A stretch of 64,000 bases of DNA. Source: Desulfobacterium sp. Its GTDB lineage: Bacteria; Desulfobacterota; Desulfobacteria; Desulfobacterales; Desulfobacteraceae. Position 1 is the first letter of the stretch; each line of letters starts with the position of its first letter. The notes below the pieces were generated by a model. That model saw nothing but the letters and a program-made list of their open reading frames with translations. It made no database searches and was not told the origin of the DNA. The stretch is from the NCBI GenBank assembly GCA_030145245.1, contig JAQYWC010000082.1, positions 79,206 through 143,205 of the forward strand, read 5' to 3'. A program made the translations under genes and the position numbers. Below are positions 26,124 to 35,060 of this stretch, piece by piece.

Positions 26124-27467
26124 TTGAATACCACACCAAAAGAAAGAGCCCTATCACCCTTTTCCATCCCCAACATCCGCTTGTTTATCGCCTTCAGGGT
26201 CTTGTTCAATTCAAGATTTTACTATCCGGTGTTCACCATCCTGTTCCTTGATTTCGGACTGACCGTGGCCCAGTTTTCCATGCTCAACGCCGTGTGGGCG
26301 GCCACCATTGTCCTTGCCGAAGTCCCCTCAGGGGCCCTGGCAGATATCATCGGGAGAAAACGGCTGCTTGTATTTGCGACACTGACCATGATTTTTGAGA
26401 TCGGTATCATCAGTTTTGTTCCCACAACAGACCCTTCAACGGTTTTCATTGTTTTTCTGCTCAACCGTATTTTGAGCGGTCTTGCAGAAGCCGCAGCCAG
26501 CGGTGCGGATGAGGCCATTGCATATGATTCCCTGGCAGCGGAAGGCAACCCTGCCCAGTGGGGCCGGGTACTTGAAGTATTAACACGGTTTCAATCCCTG
26601 GGGTTTATTGTTGCCATGGGTGTCGGAGCAGCTGTTTATGATCCGGATCTCCTGGAAAGAACAGGTCGTTTTTTCCAGCTTACCCTATCATTTCCCCAGA
26701 CAACCACCATGCGATTTCCCTTATACCTTACGTTTATCCTGGCGTTTTTTGCATTTATCACCACCCTGAGAATGAAGGATCCGGCGGCCGGTTCCCTGGC
26801 CGGGGTTAAACAGAAACAGGTTCGACAGGCCTTTGGATTAACACTCAAGGCAGGCCTGTGGATCCGTAAAACCCCCTTTGTCCTGTCCGTCATCCTCTTT
26901 GGGATGCTGTTTGACGGCATTATCAGGATGGTCATCACCCTTTCCAGCCAATATTACAGGATGATCCAACTGCCTGAATCGGTTTTCGGCATCATTGGCG
27001 CACTGGTTGCCATGCTCGGCCTTGTTATTCCCAAAATAGCCAGAAAAATTACAGAAACCAGCCCTCCGGCCCACGCCCTCTGGCTCACTGTCTTTTTAAC
27101 GGGCACAGGCCTTGGCACAATGAACTTTTTCTGGCCCTATGCAGGGCTGATCCCTGCCCTGGTAACCTTCAGCGCCATGTACTTCACAGGCTTCTTTGTC
27201 AGCTATTATGTCAACCAGGTGACACCATCGGACCAGAGGGCAACGGTCCTGAGCTTCAAAGGCCTGGCCTACAACATTTCCTATGGTGTTTTAGGGGTTG
27301 CTTACGCCCTTCTTCTAAAGATCAAGAAACAGGGCATTCTTTCCGGAGATGTTGAGAACATGGTTTTTACGGACACGTTTTTCTGGTTCCCCATCACTTT
27401 TATAACCGGCCTCCTTGCCCTGCTGGCAGTCTATCGCCTGTGGCTGAAAGGAACCTCCCCCCGGTAG
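26124..27467 (+). CDS. major facilitator superfamily transporter
   Basis: A 447-residue membrane protein with about 12 hydrophobic helices. LADIIGRKRLLV between helices 2 and 3 is the MFS signature loop (GxxxDRxGRK variant). Start chosen at TTG 26124 because AAGGAG lies 5 bases upstream; a longer frame starting 26 codons earlier lacks a ribosome site. Related proteins are in the DHA/YtfL-like branches. Substrate cannot be deduced. Confidence 0.78.
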   Translation: MNTTPKERALSPFSIPNIRLFIAFRVLFNSRFYYPVFTILFLDFGLTVAQFSMLNAVWAATIVLAEVPSGALADIIGRKRLLVFATLTMIFEIGIISFVPTTDPSTVFIVFLLNRILSGLAEAAASGADEAIAYDSLAAEGNPAQWGRVLEVLTRFQSLGFIVAMGVGAAVYDPDLLERTGRFFQLTLSFPQTTTMRFPLYLTFILAFFAFITTLRMKDPAAGSLAGVKQKQVRQAFGLTLKAGLWIRKTPFVLSVILFGMLFDGIIRMVITLSSQYYRMIQLPESVFGIIGALVAMLGLVIPKIARKITETSPPAHALWLTVFLTGTGLGTMNFFWPYAGLIPALVTFSAMYFTGFFVSYYVNQVTPSDQRATVLSFKGLAYNISYGVLGVAYALLLKIKKQGILSGDVENMVFTDTFFWFPITFITGLLALLAVYRLWLKGTSPR

Positions 27468-27588
27468 GAAAAACAGACTTGAGAATGCCTGTCCAAAGGC
27501 CCTTGACTAAGAATCCATTGAATAATTGACAAATCATGGTAGAGTATTCCCTATCCTACCATTCCATTTATTATAAAGGAGGTTTTCC

Positions 27589-28092
27589 ATGGCCAAGACC
27601 CTATTAGCAGGCAATCCCATCACCCTTGCGGGCGAGTTCCCGGCCGAAGCATCTGCCGCCAAAAATTTTACGGCAGTTCAACAGGACCTGTCAGAGGTTT
27701 CCCTTGAAACGTACAAAGGGAAAAAAATTGTTCTTAATATTTTCCCCAGCATTGATACGGACGTATGTGCCACATCTGTTCGCAAATTCAACGCACAGGC
27801 AGGTTCCCTGGAAAACACCCAGGTCATCTGCCTGTCTGCGGATCTGCCCTTTGCCCATAAACGTTTCTGCGGTGCCGAAGGTATTGAAAACGTAATCACC
27901 GCTTCCATATTCCGTAACCATGACTTTGCCACGGCTTACGGGGTGCTGATCACCAATGGCCCCCTGGCAGGACTCACCGCCCGGGCGGTGGTGGTGCTGA
28001 ACGAAGCCCGTACAATTATCCATGCAGAACTGGTAGATGATATCACCCATGAACCGGATTACGAAGCTGCCCTGGCAGTTTTGAAGCCATAA
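27589..28092 (+). CDS. tpx: thiol peroxidase (Tpx, atypical 2-Cys peroxiredoxin)
   Basis: A 167-residue peroxiredoxin with peroxidatic Cys60 in [14 protein letters not shown] and resolving Cys94 in [11 protein letters not shown], the usual Tpx spacing. It reduces hydrogen and alkyl peroxides using thioredoxin. AAAGGAGG upstream. Useful for an anaerobe meeting oxygen. It precedes a glyoxalase-like gene by 13 bases. Confidence 0.95.
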   Translation: MAKTLLAGNPITLAGEFPAEASAAKNFTAVQQDLSEVSLETYKGKKIVLNIFPSIDTDVCATSVRKFNAQAGSLENTQVICLSADLPFAHKRFCGAEGIENVITASIFRNHDFATAYGVLITNGPLAGLTARAVVVLNEARTIIHAELVDDITHEPDYEAALAVLKP

Positions 28093-28105
28093 GAAGGACA
28101 TAATA

Positions 28106-28474
28106 ATGAAATTTACGATTGACCATTTTAATATCAATGTACTGGACCTTGAAAAAAGCCTGGCCTTCTACGACAAAGCCCTTGGCTTAAAAGAGGGGAA
28201 ACGTAAAACAGCTGAGGACGGCAGCTATATCATCGTATACCTAGGAGACGGCATCACGTCAAACAAACTTGAACTTACCTGGCTCAAATCACAGGAACAA
28301 CCCTATAACCTGGGCGATGAGGAGTTCCATATTGCCTTTAAAACCCCTGATTTCAAGGCAGCATATGACCTTCACAAAGGGATGGGCTGCATCTGCTATG
28401 AGAATAAGGAGATGGGCATTTACTTCATTAATGATCCCGACGGGTACTGGCTTGAAGTGGTACCGGTAAGATAA
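28106..28474 (+). CDS. glyoxalase/dioxygenase-superfamily protein (lactoylglutathione lyase-like)
   Basis: A 122-residue VOC-fold protein. Two betaalphabetabetabeta modules with metal ligands: His at DHFNINV, Glu in NKLELTW, His in FHIAFK, and Glu in YWLEVVP at the end, the order used by glyoxalase I. It may detoxify methylglyoxal, with thiol partner uncertain since glutathione is often absent in sulfate reducers. A broken second copy of its last codons lies 50 bases downstream. Confidence 0.85.
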   Translation: MKFTIDHFNINVLDLEKSLAFYDKALGLKEGKRKTAEDGSYIIVYLGDGITSNKLELTWLKSQEQPYNLGDEEFHIAFKTPDFKAAYDLHKGMGCICYENKEMGIYFINDPDGYWLEVVPVR

Positions 28475-28523
28475 ATCAGCTTTTTAGGATAGGCCATCAG
28501 CCTTGCCGTGATCCATTCAAAAA

Positions 28524-28550
28524 GTGCTTGAAGTGGTGCTGGCAAGATAG
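28524..28550 (+). pseudogene. relic of a glyoxalase-like gene end
   Basis: Codons VLEVVLAR plus a stop, at 28524-28550, repeat the end of the gene just upstream (WLEVVPVR and stop at 28448-28474); the DNA copies (28451-28473 and 28527-28549) match at about 20 of 23 bases. No preceding reading frame connects to it. It is most simply the surviving 3' end of a deleted tandem duplicate. Confidence 0.6.
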
Positions 28551-28574
28551 CCCTGGTTCGTAACAAGTGAGCAT

Positions 28575-29972
28575 ATGATAATTTATGCCAAAATTGTTAT
28601 GCTGCTCCTTTGTATCAATGCAACACCTGCGGTCATAATGCCATTTTGCGCAAGAAAGAGACCCTTTGGCACTCCCATGGACTTTGGCCTGCGTTTCCGG
28701 GACGGCCGGACCTGGTTTGGAAAGCACAAGACCGTGGGCGGATTCGGGTTCGGGATTCTGGCGGGGTGCTCCATTGGTTATCTTCTTGGATTCCCCCTCT
28801 CCCTGGGGTTTGGCGCAGGTTTCCTGGCCATGGCAGGAGACAGCGTATCAAGCTTTATCAAAAGACGATTCAGCTATGACGAGGGAACAGAGATCCTCAT
28901 CCTGGACCAGGTCTTCCAGGGAGGATTCCCCCTTTTTTTATTCCACCGCGTCTACGGATTTTCCCCCCAGGCCTCGGTCGCTTTGCTCATCATATTTATC
29001 GCGGCGGGAATATTTGGATCCCGGTTACACCGGAGATTCTTTTTGCCGTCCCACCAAAAGGCTGACACCGTGATCCGGTCGAACTCCGGGTTCAAGGAGT
29101 GGAGGGCATGCCATATCGCCCTCTCCCCGGTCTCCCGGCTGTTTAATTTTGAAAACGTCGTATACTACCGGCTGCTCATGCAGACCTGCTTCAAGCTGTC
29201 CGGACTCTACGACCGGGGAGTTAACAACGCCCTCAGAATCAGGGTCAACGCACTTAGTTTCTCCTTCAAGCACCTGCCGGAAGCCTTTGACCAGTATAAG
29301 ATCCTCTTCATGAGCGACCTTCACCTGGATGGCCTGGACGGCCTTACGGAGCGACTCATCGAGATCGCCGGTCAACAGCCGGTGGATCTCTGCCTCCTGG
29401 GCGGTGATTACCGGATGGAGATGTACGGCCAGTTTGAAAAGGCCAATGAAAAACTGGGAAGACTTGTTCAACATATCCAGGCCAGGGACGGCGTGTTCGG
29501 AATCCTCGGCAACCACGACTGCCTCGAGATCGCGCCCGATCTCGAAGACTCCAACGTCTGCATGCTGATCAACGACGCCATGGTCCTGGAACGGAACGGC
29601 CAGCACCTTGCCATCTGCGGCGTGGACGATCCCCACTACTACCGGTGCCACGACCTTGACAAAGCCCTCAGGGAGGTCCCGGAAACCGCATTCTCCATCC
29701 TCCTTGCCCATTCCCCGGAAATCATCAACAGCCTGGACCATCACGATATCGATCTCTGCCTCTCCGGCCACACCCACGGCGGCCAGATCTGCCTGCCGTT
29801 TATCGGACCAGTGTTTACCCACTGCCCGGTGCCAAGGCGCTTTGTCTCAGGCCGCTGGCAGCACAACAACACCTGCGGCTACACCTCCTGCGGGGCAGGC
29901 TCATCAGGAATTCCGGTCAGGTACAACTGCCGGCCCGAAGTCCTGGTGATCACCCTGAACCGAACTCCCTGA
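28575..29972 (+). CDS. CarS-like CDP-lipid synthase domain fused to a metallophosphoesterase
   Basis: A 465-residue two-part protein. Residues 1-160 are membrane-embedded and carry the CarS/DUF46 signature (FRDGRTWFGKHKTVGGFGFG and, later, GDSVSSFIKRR), found in CDP-archaeol synthase relatives that activate phosphatidate-like lipids with CTP. Residues about 230-465 form a calcineurin-like phosphoesterase of the YkuE type: DLHLDGL, GGDYRM, GNHD, LAHSPE and GHTHGGQI. YkuE-like enzymes act on phospholipid or lipid-linked substrates, which fits the membrane half. I know no named protein with this fusion, so the joint role (lipid activation or turnover) is inference. Confidence 0.75.
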   Translation: MIIYAKIVMLLLCINATPAVIMPFCARKRPFGTPMDFGLRFRDGRTWFGKHKTVGGFGFGILAGCSIGYLLGFPLSLGFGAGFLAMAGDSVSSFIKRRFSYDEGTEILILDQVFQGGFPLFLFHRVYGFSPQASVALLIIFIAAGIFGSRLHRRFFLPSHQKADTVIRSNSGFKEWRACHIALSPVSRLFNFENVVYYRLLMQTCFKLSGLYDRGVNNALRIRVNALSFSFKHLPEAFDQYKILFMSDLHLDGLDGLTERLIEIAGQQPVDLCLLGGDYRMEMYGQFEKANEKLGRLVQHIQARDGVFGILGNHDCLEIAPDLEDSNVCMLINDAMVLERNGQHLAICGVDDPHYYRCHDLDKALREVPETAFSILLAHSPEIINSLDHHDIDLCLSGHTHGGQICLPFIGPVFTHCPVPRRFVSGRWQHNNTCGYTSCGAGSSGIPVRYNCRPEVLVITLNRTP

Positions 29973-30052
29973 CCTGATTTTTCAGCTTCAGTTTTTGCCA
30001 TGGGCCTCCGAAATATAGGGTAGCAAGCCGTTAATCACAAAGGAGGTACCAG

Positions 30053-30586
30053 ATGATAAACACCGGCTACAGCATCAACCCGTTTCAAAAACCAGGCTAC
30101 AGGTTAATGCAAACAAGCGGTTCGAACCAGATCACTGGCAGGTCGACAACCCATTCACTTACCGTCAACACGGTTCAATTTTCTTTCAGCGCCAGGGAAA
30201 ACACCTGGCTCAGCACCCGAACCCAGGGGATGATCGACCAGTTCAACCTCCTGAGCGATCAGCAAAAACAGGATTTCACCGTTGACAACACGCCCCTGTC
30301 CCAACTCACACCGGAAAAGGCCTCAAGCCTAGTGGGCGAGGACGGCTACTATGGCGTGGCAAAGACCTCCCAGCGCATCGCCGACTTTGTATTAAACGGG
30401 GCCGGAGATGACATGGATCGTCTCAAACAGGGTCGGACAGGGGTTCTCAGGGGATTTGAAGACGCTGAAAAGGCCTGGGGAGGAAAACTTCCCGACATCA
30501 GTTACCAAACCATTGAAAAGGCTTTAAACTCCATTGACGACAGGATCAGCGAACTCGGGGGCAACATCGTCGAGACCACGGCATGA
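30053..30586 (+). CDS. hypothetical protein
   Basis: A 177-residue protein behind a strong ribosome site (AAAGGAGG). No family is recognised. N-terminal 40 residues are Ser/Thr-rich and flexible; the C-terminal half is helical (ISYQTIEKALNSIDDRISELGG). No signal peptide or membrane segment. Small proteins of similar make-up accompany other deltaproteobacterial genes, but no function can be claimed. Confidence 0.6.
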   Translation: MINTGYSINPFQKPGYRLMQTSGSNQITGRSTTHSLTVNTVQFSFSARENTWLSTRTQGMIDQFNLLSDQQKQDFTVDNTPLSQLTPEKASSLVGEDGYYGVAKTSQRIADFVLNGAGDDMDRLKQGRTGVLRGFEDAEKAWGGKLPDISYQTIEKALNSIDDRISELGGNIVETTA

Positions 30587-30632
30587 CCCGGTTCACCCAG
30601 GGAAAAACCCAACCCAAGGGGTACCCGGAAAA

Positions 30633-30869
30633 ATGATACCCCTCGAGGTTAAATGTTATTCCGGATACAGGGGAGAAGAGACGCCCCGCTCCATGACGAT
30701 TCACGGAAAAGAGATCCGTGTGAAAAAGCTGATCGACAGCTGGCTTGCCCCTGACCACCGCTATTTTAAATTTACAGGCTCTGACCATGGAACCTATATC
30801 ATACGGCACGATTCCCAAAACAACACCTGGGAACTTACATTCTACAAGGAGCCGCCCCTTGTTCAATGA
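30633..30869 (+). CDS. conserved small cytoplasmic protein
   Basis: A 78-residue beta-rich protein starting MIPLEVKCYSGYRGEE (start at ATG 30633, since the longer frame begins inside the previous gene). It contains PRSMTIHGKEIRVKKLIDSWLAPDHRYFKF and a TYIIRHDSQNNTWELTFY end. The pattern resembles short conserved proteins of Desulfobacterota whose role is unknown. It is read 46 bases after the preceding gene and in the same direction. Confidence 0.6.
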   Translation: MIPLEVKCYSGYRGEETPRSMTIHGKEIRVKKLIDSWLAPDHRYFKFTGSDHGTYIIRHDSQNNTWELTFYKEPPLVQ

Positions 30870-30932
30870 TCGTTTAGTAACGCCTTGACGGCCCCGGAGC
30901 CATCCCCGGGCCAGTCTTATTGAATAAATTAT

Positions 30933-32216
30933 CTAGAAACCGAGGTTAAAACCGATGCCGATGGTGGTTGTGGAATTTTCGGTCTTGATCTCACCCGGGA
31001 TCATGGTGTTGGAGAGATCCTTGTCGTCCCAGATGGTCCTGCCCAGGGCCAGGTTCACCTTCATATTCTTCTTGAATTCATAGGCAACCCCGCATCCAAG
31101 ATGCCAGTTGTCGGTGTAAAGGACCTCATAGGATCCCAGGTTAGCCTGGTAGTATCCGTCGATATCGTCCCACATGAAATCGGTGTAGGTGGTTCCGGCA
31201 CTTGCAAGGAGAGTGGGGGTAAACTTGTAGGAAACCGCAATACCAACCGCCTGGGTATCCCCTGCCATGCCGGAGATATCCCTTCCGGCAGCGTCCCTGC
31301 CCCAATCGGCCTCCTCCTGAAACCAATAGGAATAATTGATTTCGCCGTAGAGCTTGTCTGAAAAATCATATCCCAACCCCATACCGAGCATGCCCGGATA
31401 ATCCCGGGGGCTTTCACTGCCATCCACAAACATGCCCAGATCGTCCCGGTTCACATCGGTCTCAAGGTCCAGGGCCACCCTGGACAGATACTGGACTCCC
31501 AGGTTCAGGTCCGGCGTCAGGTTGACGTTGACCCCGGCAATAAATCCAAAACCATCGGCCTCATCGTCAATATCGACCTTCAGACGCGTTCGCACGACAT
31601 TTCCGCCGCCAAGATCGTTGATGCCGGTCAGCCCGGCTTTGGTATTATTTTCGATGAACATGTACCGAAGTCCCAGGGCAACGGAGACTCGATCGTTAAT
31701 CTGGTAGGCGCCACCAAAGGTCAGGGTGTTGTAGATGGATTCCGCCTCCAGAAAATCATCGTCAAAACCCTGGACTGCCCCCCCCATGATCATGTTCATG
31801 CCGATCATGTCCGTGGTGATGGAACCGTCGGGGTAGTCGACCACAGCTCCGCCGCCGGGGATGTAATATCCGCCGAAAAGGGCCCAGTTATCCTTATTGT
31901 AGGTGACATATAAATTGGGTAGCAACCAGTCGACATCGTCCTGCTCATGGCTTTGGGAACCCATTCCCAGGTCATAGGTGTGCTTAGGTTTTCGAATCAG
32001 GGTCTGGTTACCGATGTTCACCTGTAACCCGTCAGGCAGCTGGGTGATTCCGCCGGGATTGTAGATCACGATATCGGCGGCATCCGTGGCAGCGTTCCGG
32101 TTGCCGGTACGAATCCACTCCACACTCATGTTGGACAGATTATCAATGTTGGCAAAAAGATCTCCGGCTCCCAGAAAGGAAAGAATCACGGCAACGAGTA
32201 CGACTTTCTTCATCAA
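30933..32216 (-). CDS. FadL/OmpP1-family outer-membrane transporter
   Basis: A 427-residue beta-barrel with an N-terminal signal peptide (to about residue 22, ending LFA-NI). The N-terminal plug/barrel pattern and NPGGITQLPDGLQVNIG match the OmpP1/FadL (Toluene_X) family, which moves hydrophobic compounds such as long-chain fatty acids or aromatic hydrocarbons across the outer membrane. The C-terminal residue is Phe (GFNLGF), the usual barrel-assembly signal. Substrate is unknown; a long-chain fatty acid is a reasonable guess. It is divergent from the solute-binding-protein gene. Confidence 0.88.
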   Translation of the reverse strand: MMKKVVLVAVILSFLGAGDLFANIDNLSNMSVEWIRTGNRNAATDAADIVIYNPGGITQLPDGLQVNIGNQTLIRKPKHTYDLGMGSQSHEQDDVDWLLPNLYVTYNKDNWALFGGYYIPGGGAVVDYPDGSITTDMIGMNMIMGGAVQGFDDDFLEAESIYNTLTFGGAYQINDRVSVALGLRYMFIENNTKAGLTGINDLGGGNVVRTRLKVDIDDEADGFGFIAGVNVNLTPDLNLGVQYLSRVALDLETDVNRDDLGMFVDGSESPRDYPGMLGMGLGYDFSDKLYGEINYSYWFQEEADWGRDAAGRDISGMAGDTQAVGIAVSYKFTPTLLASAGTTYTDFMWDDIDGYYQANLGSYEVLYTDNWHLGCGVAYEFKKNMKVNLALGRTIWDDKDLSNTMIPGEIKTENSTTTIGIGFNLGF

Positions 32217-32385
32217 GGCCTCCTCATAATAGAAAACAGGTGATGCATAGTTGATTGCATCCGGCAGCTCGACCGCCGGAACTCGTAAGCAGGAACAGAA
32301 CAGTTATCCCCTTAAGAAATGAAGATACACATAAAGAACAATATTCAAATTTCCGACGACTTGTCAACCAGAAGTTAAAATTCAT

Positions 32386-32415
32386 TTGACAGTACAGGAG
32401 TGTCCTGCTTACACT
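32386..32415 (+). promoter_or_regulatory. candidate promoter with embedded inverted repeat
   Basis: A perfect TTGACA (32386-32391) and TACACT (32410-32415) are 18 bases apart. The spacer holds CAGGA-GTG-TCCTG, a short inverted repeat that could be a repressor site. It would serve the downstream solute-binding-protein gene, whose start is 65 bases away. Confidence 0.45.
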
Positions 32416-32479
32416 ATCTATTAATTAATTGGACCATCACCCCCGCGGATGGGCGAAAACAAACCTGGGGAGGGGAACC

Positions 32480-33235
32480 ATGAGACATTTAATACCCATG
32501 GCTATTTTATTGACGATCTTCAGCTGTTGTGCCTTTGCACCACTGCTGTTTGCCCAGCCAAAGACGATCACCCTGGCGACCGACGCCTTTGCGCCTTACT
32601 ACGGGGATGGGATACTCAACCAGGGATTTGTTACGGAAATTACACGGGAAGCCCTGAAACGATCCGGGTATGACCTTACCATGGAGTTCATGACCTGGAA
32701 GCGGGCCATGGAGTTGAGCCGCCAGGGGAGATATTCCGGTGTTTTGGGTGCCTACTACACGGCGAAGCGAAATAGGGATTTTGTCTATTCAATACCGGTT
32801 GCCAGGGTGGAGGTTGTGCTCATGTCCCGTAAAGGAGCCAATATCGCCTATACGACCCTGGAAGCTCTCAAGCCGTATAGAATCGGGACAATCCGGGGAT
32901 ATACCAACACAAAAGCCTTTGATTCGGCAGATTTTTTAAGCAAGGATCCTGTAGAAAAAAACGAGCAGAATCTTAAGAAACTGATCAACAATCGTGTGGA
33001 CCTGGTGATCAACTCAAGGGCCGTTCTCCAACATGTCATCACCACGAAAATGCCTTACGTGGCACACCTGGTTGAATTTGTGGAACCCCCTCTCCAGATA
33101 AGCGACCTTTACGTCATGTTTACGCGAAAAGACCCCAACCACGAGACCTATGTAAACGCGCTGAACAAGGGCTATGGGACGATGAAACGTGACGGCACCC
33201 TTGATGAAATACTCACACGCCACGGTTTTAAGTAG
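32480..33235 (+). CDS. family-3 extracellular solute-binding protein
   Basis: A 251-residue periplasmic binding protein. A signal peptide (residues 1-25, ending FAQ) precedes the SBP_bac_3 fold: TLATDAFAPYYG, FVTEITREALKRSGY, the Arg/Lys substrate-binding region, and the duplicated second lobe from about residue 120. Start chosen at ATG 32480 with GAGGGGAACC upstream. No permease or ATPase follows, so it could serve a remote transporter or a sensor. Ligand class is probably polar amino acids. Confidence 0.78.
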   Translation: MRHLIPMAILLTIFSCCAFAPLLFAQPKTITLATDAFAPYYGDGILNQGFVTEITREALKRSGYDLTMEFMTWKRAMELSRQGRYSGVLGAYYTAKRNRDFVYSIPVARVEVVLMSRKGANIAYTTLEALKPYRIGTIRGYTNTKAFDSADFLSKDPVEKNEQNLKKLINNRVDLVINSRAVLQHVITTKMPYVAHLVEFVEPPLQISDLYVMFTRKDPNHETYVNALNKGYGTMKRDGTLDEILTRHGFK

Positions 33236-33239
33236 GTCC

Positions 33240-34175
33240 CTACTGGAGAAGGGAGTCATTCATGGCGACCCTTCTTACAAGCTCCCGGTAATCCACGGCA
33301 CCGGAGCAGCCCGGAGCAAACTCAAAAATGGTCTTGCCAAAGGAGGGGGCCTCACTGAAATTCTCATTATAGCGGATGGGTTTACAGATCTGCTCCCTGT
33401 AGAGTTTTTTAAGCCTGGCAAAGATCAGCTGTGGGTTCCTGATCCTCGTGTCCATGAAGGTCGGCACCACATATTTCAACGACACATCCTGCCTGTACTT
33501 CTGGATGGAGGCAAGGCTCTTCATGAACTCGGAAAGCCCGTGCAGCGGCATCGCCTCCAGGGCCACCGGTATCAAAATCTCCGTTGAATAGAACAGGACG
33601 TTGACCGTGAGCTGGTCCCAGCCCGGAGAGGTGTCGATGATGATGAAATCAAATTTCGTATCCAGGGGCTTGAGGGACTCAGAAAGGGTCCACTCGGCCC
33701 CGAAACTCTTTCGGTCGATGATCCTTTTTACCCCGGCAAGGGACTTGCCCCCGCCAAGGAGCCAGAGATTCTTTCTTGCCTGGATGATCGCCTCGTCAGG
33801 GCTCAGCTCCCCGGTCAACAATTCGGTGAGCCCGGCCTCGGGCTTTTTGCCCAGGATATAACCGGACTGTCCCTGGGTGTCGGTATCCACAAGCAGGACC
33901 TTGTAACCGGCCAGGGCCAGCCCCGCGCTCAGGTTTACCGAGGTGGTGGTCTTGCCCACCCCCCCCTTGCTGAGGGTAACGCAGATTTTCCTTGCCACAT
34001 CCAGGGTCTTTGGCGTATCGGATGTTACCGCCTCCTGGGCCCGAAGCTGGTCGACCTGGACGGGAAATCTGTGGCTGCAGGCTTTGCATCGCGCAACAAT
34101 CGTCTTTCCTGTTGGAATATTATCAATGTTTACCCGGTGCTTTTTAGAGCACTTGGGACAGACAATAACACTCAC
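33240..34175 (-). CDS. ParA/MinD-type ATPase with N-terminal zinc ribbon
   Basis: A 311-residue protein read from GTG at 34175 (AAAAAGGAGG upstream). Residues 4-40 form an MJ0042-type zinc ribbon (VCPKCSKKH and ARCKACSHRF); after a linker, the deviant Walker A SKGGVGKTTTSVNLS begins near residue 72, then DTDTQGQSG and FIIIDTSPG. ParA-family ATPases pattern the cell by cycling on DNA or membrane. A zinc ribbon on the front is uncommon and might bind nucleic acid or a protein partner. It shares 4 bases with the next upstream small gene, so the pair is coupled. No parB is nearby. Confidence 0.8.
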   Translation of the reverse strand: MSVIVCPKCSKKHRVNIDNIPTGKTIVARCKACSHRFPVQVDQLRAQEAVTSDTPKTLDVARKICVTLSKGGVGKTTTSVNLSAGLALAGYKVLLVDTDTQGQSGYILGKKPEAGLTELLTGELSPDEAIIQARKNLWLLGGGKSLAGVKRIIDRKSFGAEWTLSESLKPLDTKFDFIIIDTSPGWDQLTVNVLFYSTEILIPVALEAMPLHGLSEFMKSLASIQKYRQDVSLKYVVPTFMDTRIRNPQLIFARLKKLYREQICKPIRYNENFSEAPSFGKTIFEFAPGCSGAVDYRELVRRVAMNDSLLQ

Positions 34176-34492
34176 GATTCCTCCTTTTTCAACTCTTCCA
34201 CGATGGCGTCCATGGCGATGTTGGCAATGCGGTCGATGGAGATGGTCCCCTTGGTCTCCCGTGAGACCTTGATCCGTATTTTTGCCTTTGACTCCCAAAC
34301 CTGGATGGTGACATTATCCCGGGACAGCTCCCAGGATCTGTCTATCTCAGGTTCCGGGAGACCTGCTTCGGCATCATCGTCGGCGCTTCTGTAGATCAGA
34401 CAGTTGAGCTCATCCATCTCAGGGAACTTTTCACCATCATCCTTGCCGCTTAAAAGGTTATCCATCACATCTTTTTTCTTATCTTCGCCCAT
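34172..34492 (-). CDS. small hypothetical protein coupled to the ParA-like gene
   Basis: A 106-residue acidic protein of unknown family. The N-terminal half is disordered and charged; the C-terminal half may fold as a beta-alpha unit (WELSRDNVTIQVWESKAKIRIKVS and DRIANIAMDAIVEELKK). It ends 4 bases into the ParA-like gene and follows the PilZ gene by 17 bases, so the three form an operon. It could be the adaptor that links the other two, by position only. Confidence 0.6.
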   Translation of the reverse strand: MGEDKKKDVMDNLLSGKDDGEKFPEMDELNCLIYRSADDDAEAGLPEPEIDRSWELSRDNVTIQVWESKAKIRIKVSRETKGTISIDRIANIAMDAIVEELKKEES

Positions 34493-34509
34493 ACTATTGC
34501 TCCAGCCCT

Positions 34510-34932
34510 CTATTCTGTTGAAGCGTCATTGGGATTAAGCAGCTCTTTTCGCAGGGCCCGGACACTGGAATCGATTGTCTGTACGGCACTTGCCCCGGGC
34601 TCCAGCCAGCGTATCCCGCAAATTCGACGCAGATCCCTGCCCGGGGAGAGGTGAACCACCTCCCCCTCCAAATTCTCCACGGTTTCGTCCCCAAGGACCA
34701 GTGCACATCCCAAAAGCCTGTCGCCCACCATCACGTTCATATCCCGGGTCAGCTCCAGGGCGATGCCCATATTGCCGATATCCACAAGGGAATGGGAAAC
34801 GTTGTCGATGGTGACGGAATAATTTTTCTTTGAAGTTAAAGGAATGCGAAAGGAGTTACGCACGATGTCGTTTAATTGCGAATCATTGCTTATCTCTTGA
34901 AACTCTATGGACTCTCCATGATTGTCATCCAT
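34510..34932 (-). CDS. PilZ-domain protein
   Basis: A 140-residue protein with a PilZ-like fold: NSFRIPLTSKKNYSV, the internal GNMGIALEL, and the closing RRICGIRWLEPG. PilZ domains bind cyclic di-GMP through an RxxxR motif and a D/NxSxxG motif; here only SFR-type and VDIGNMG versions are visible, so ligand binding may be weak or lost. First gene of a three-gene operon with the ParA-like ATPase. Confidence 0.7.
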   Translation of the reverse strand: MDDNHGESIEFQEISNDSQLNDIVRNSFRIPLTSKKNYSVTIDNVSHSLVDIGNMGIALELTRDMNVMVGDRLLGCALVLGDETVENLEGEVVHLSPGRDLRRICGIRWLEPGASAVQTIDSSVRALRKELLNPNDASTE

Positions 34933-35060
34933 GGCCCCACCTTATGATATAGCTCGTTTAATTCACTTAATAACCCATTGCCACTCACTATATAACAGCA
35001 CAAAATAACAGGCAAGGGAAAATCGCTGTTCACCCCCTGCCCGGCAAAACCGGCGATCTC

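Noticed and set aside
30885..30932. GC-rich imperfect dyad between the convergent small gene and the FadL-type gene as a terminator
   Set aside because: The stem GGCCCCGG/CCCCGGGCC is mismatched and has no clear T run; too weak to list.
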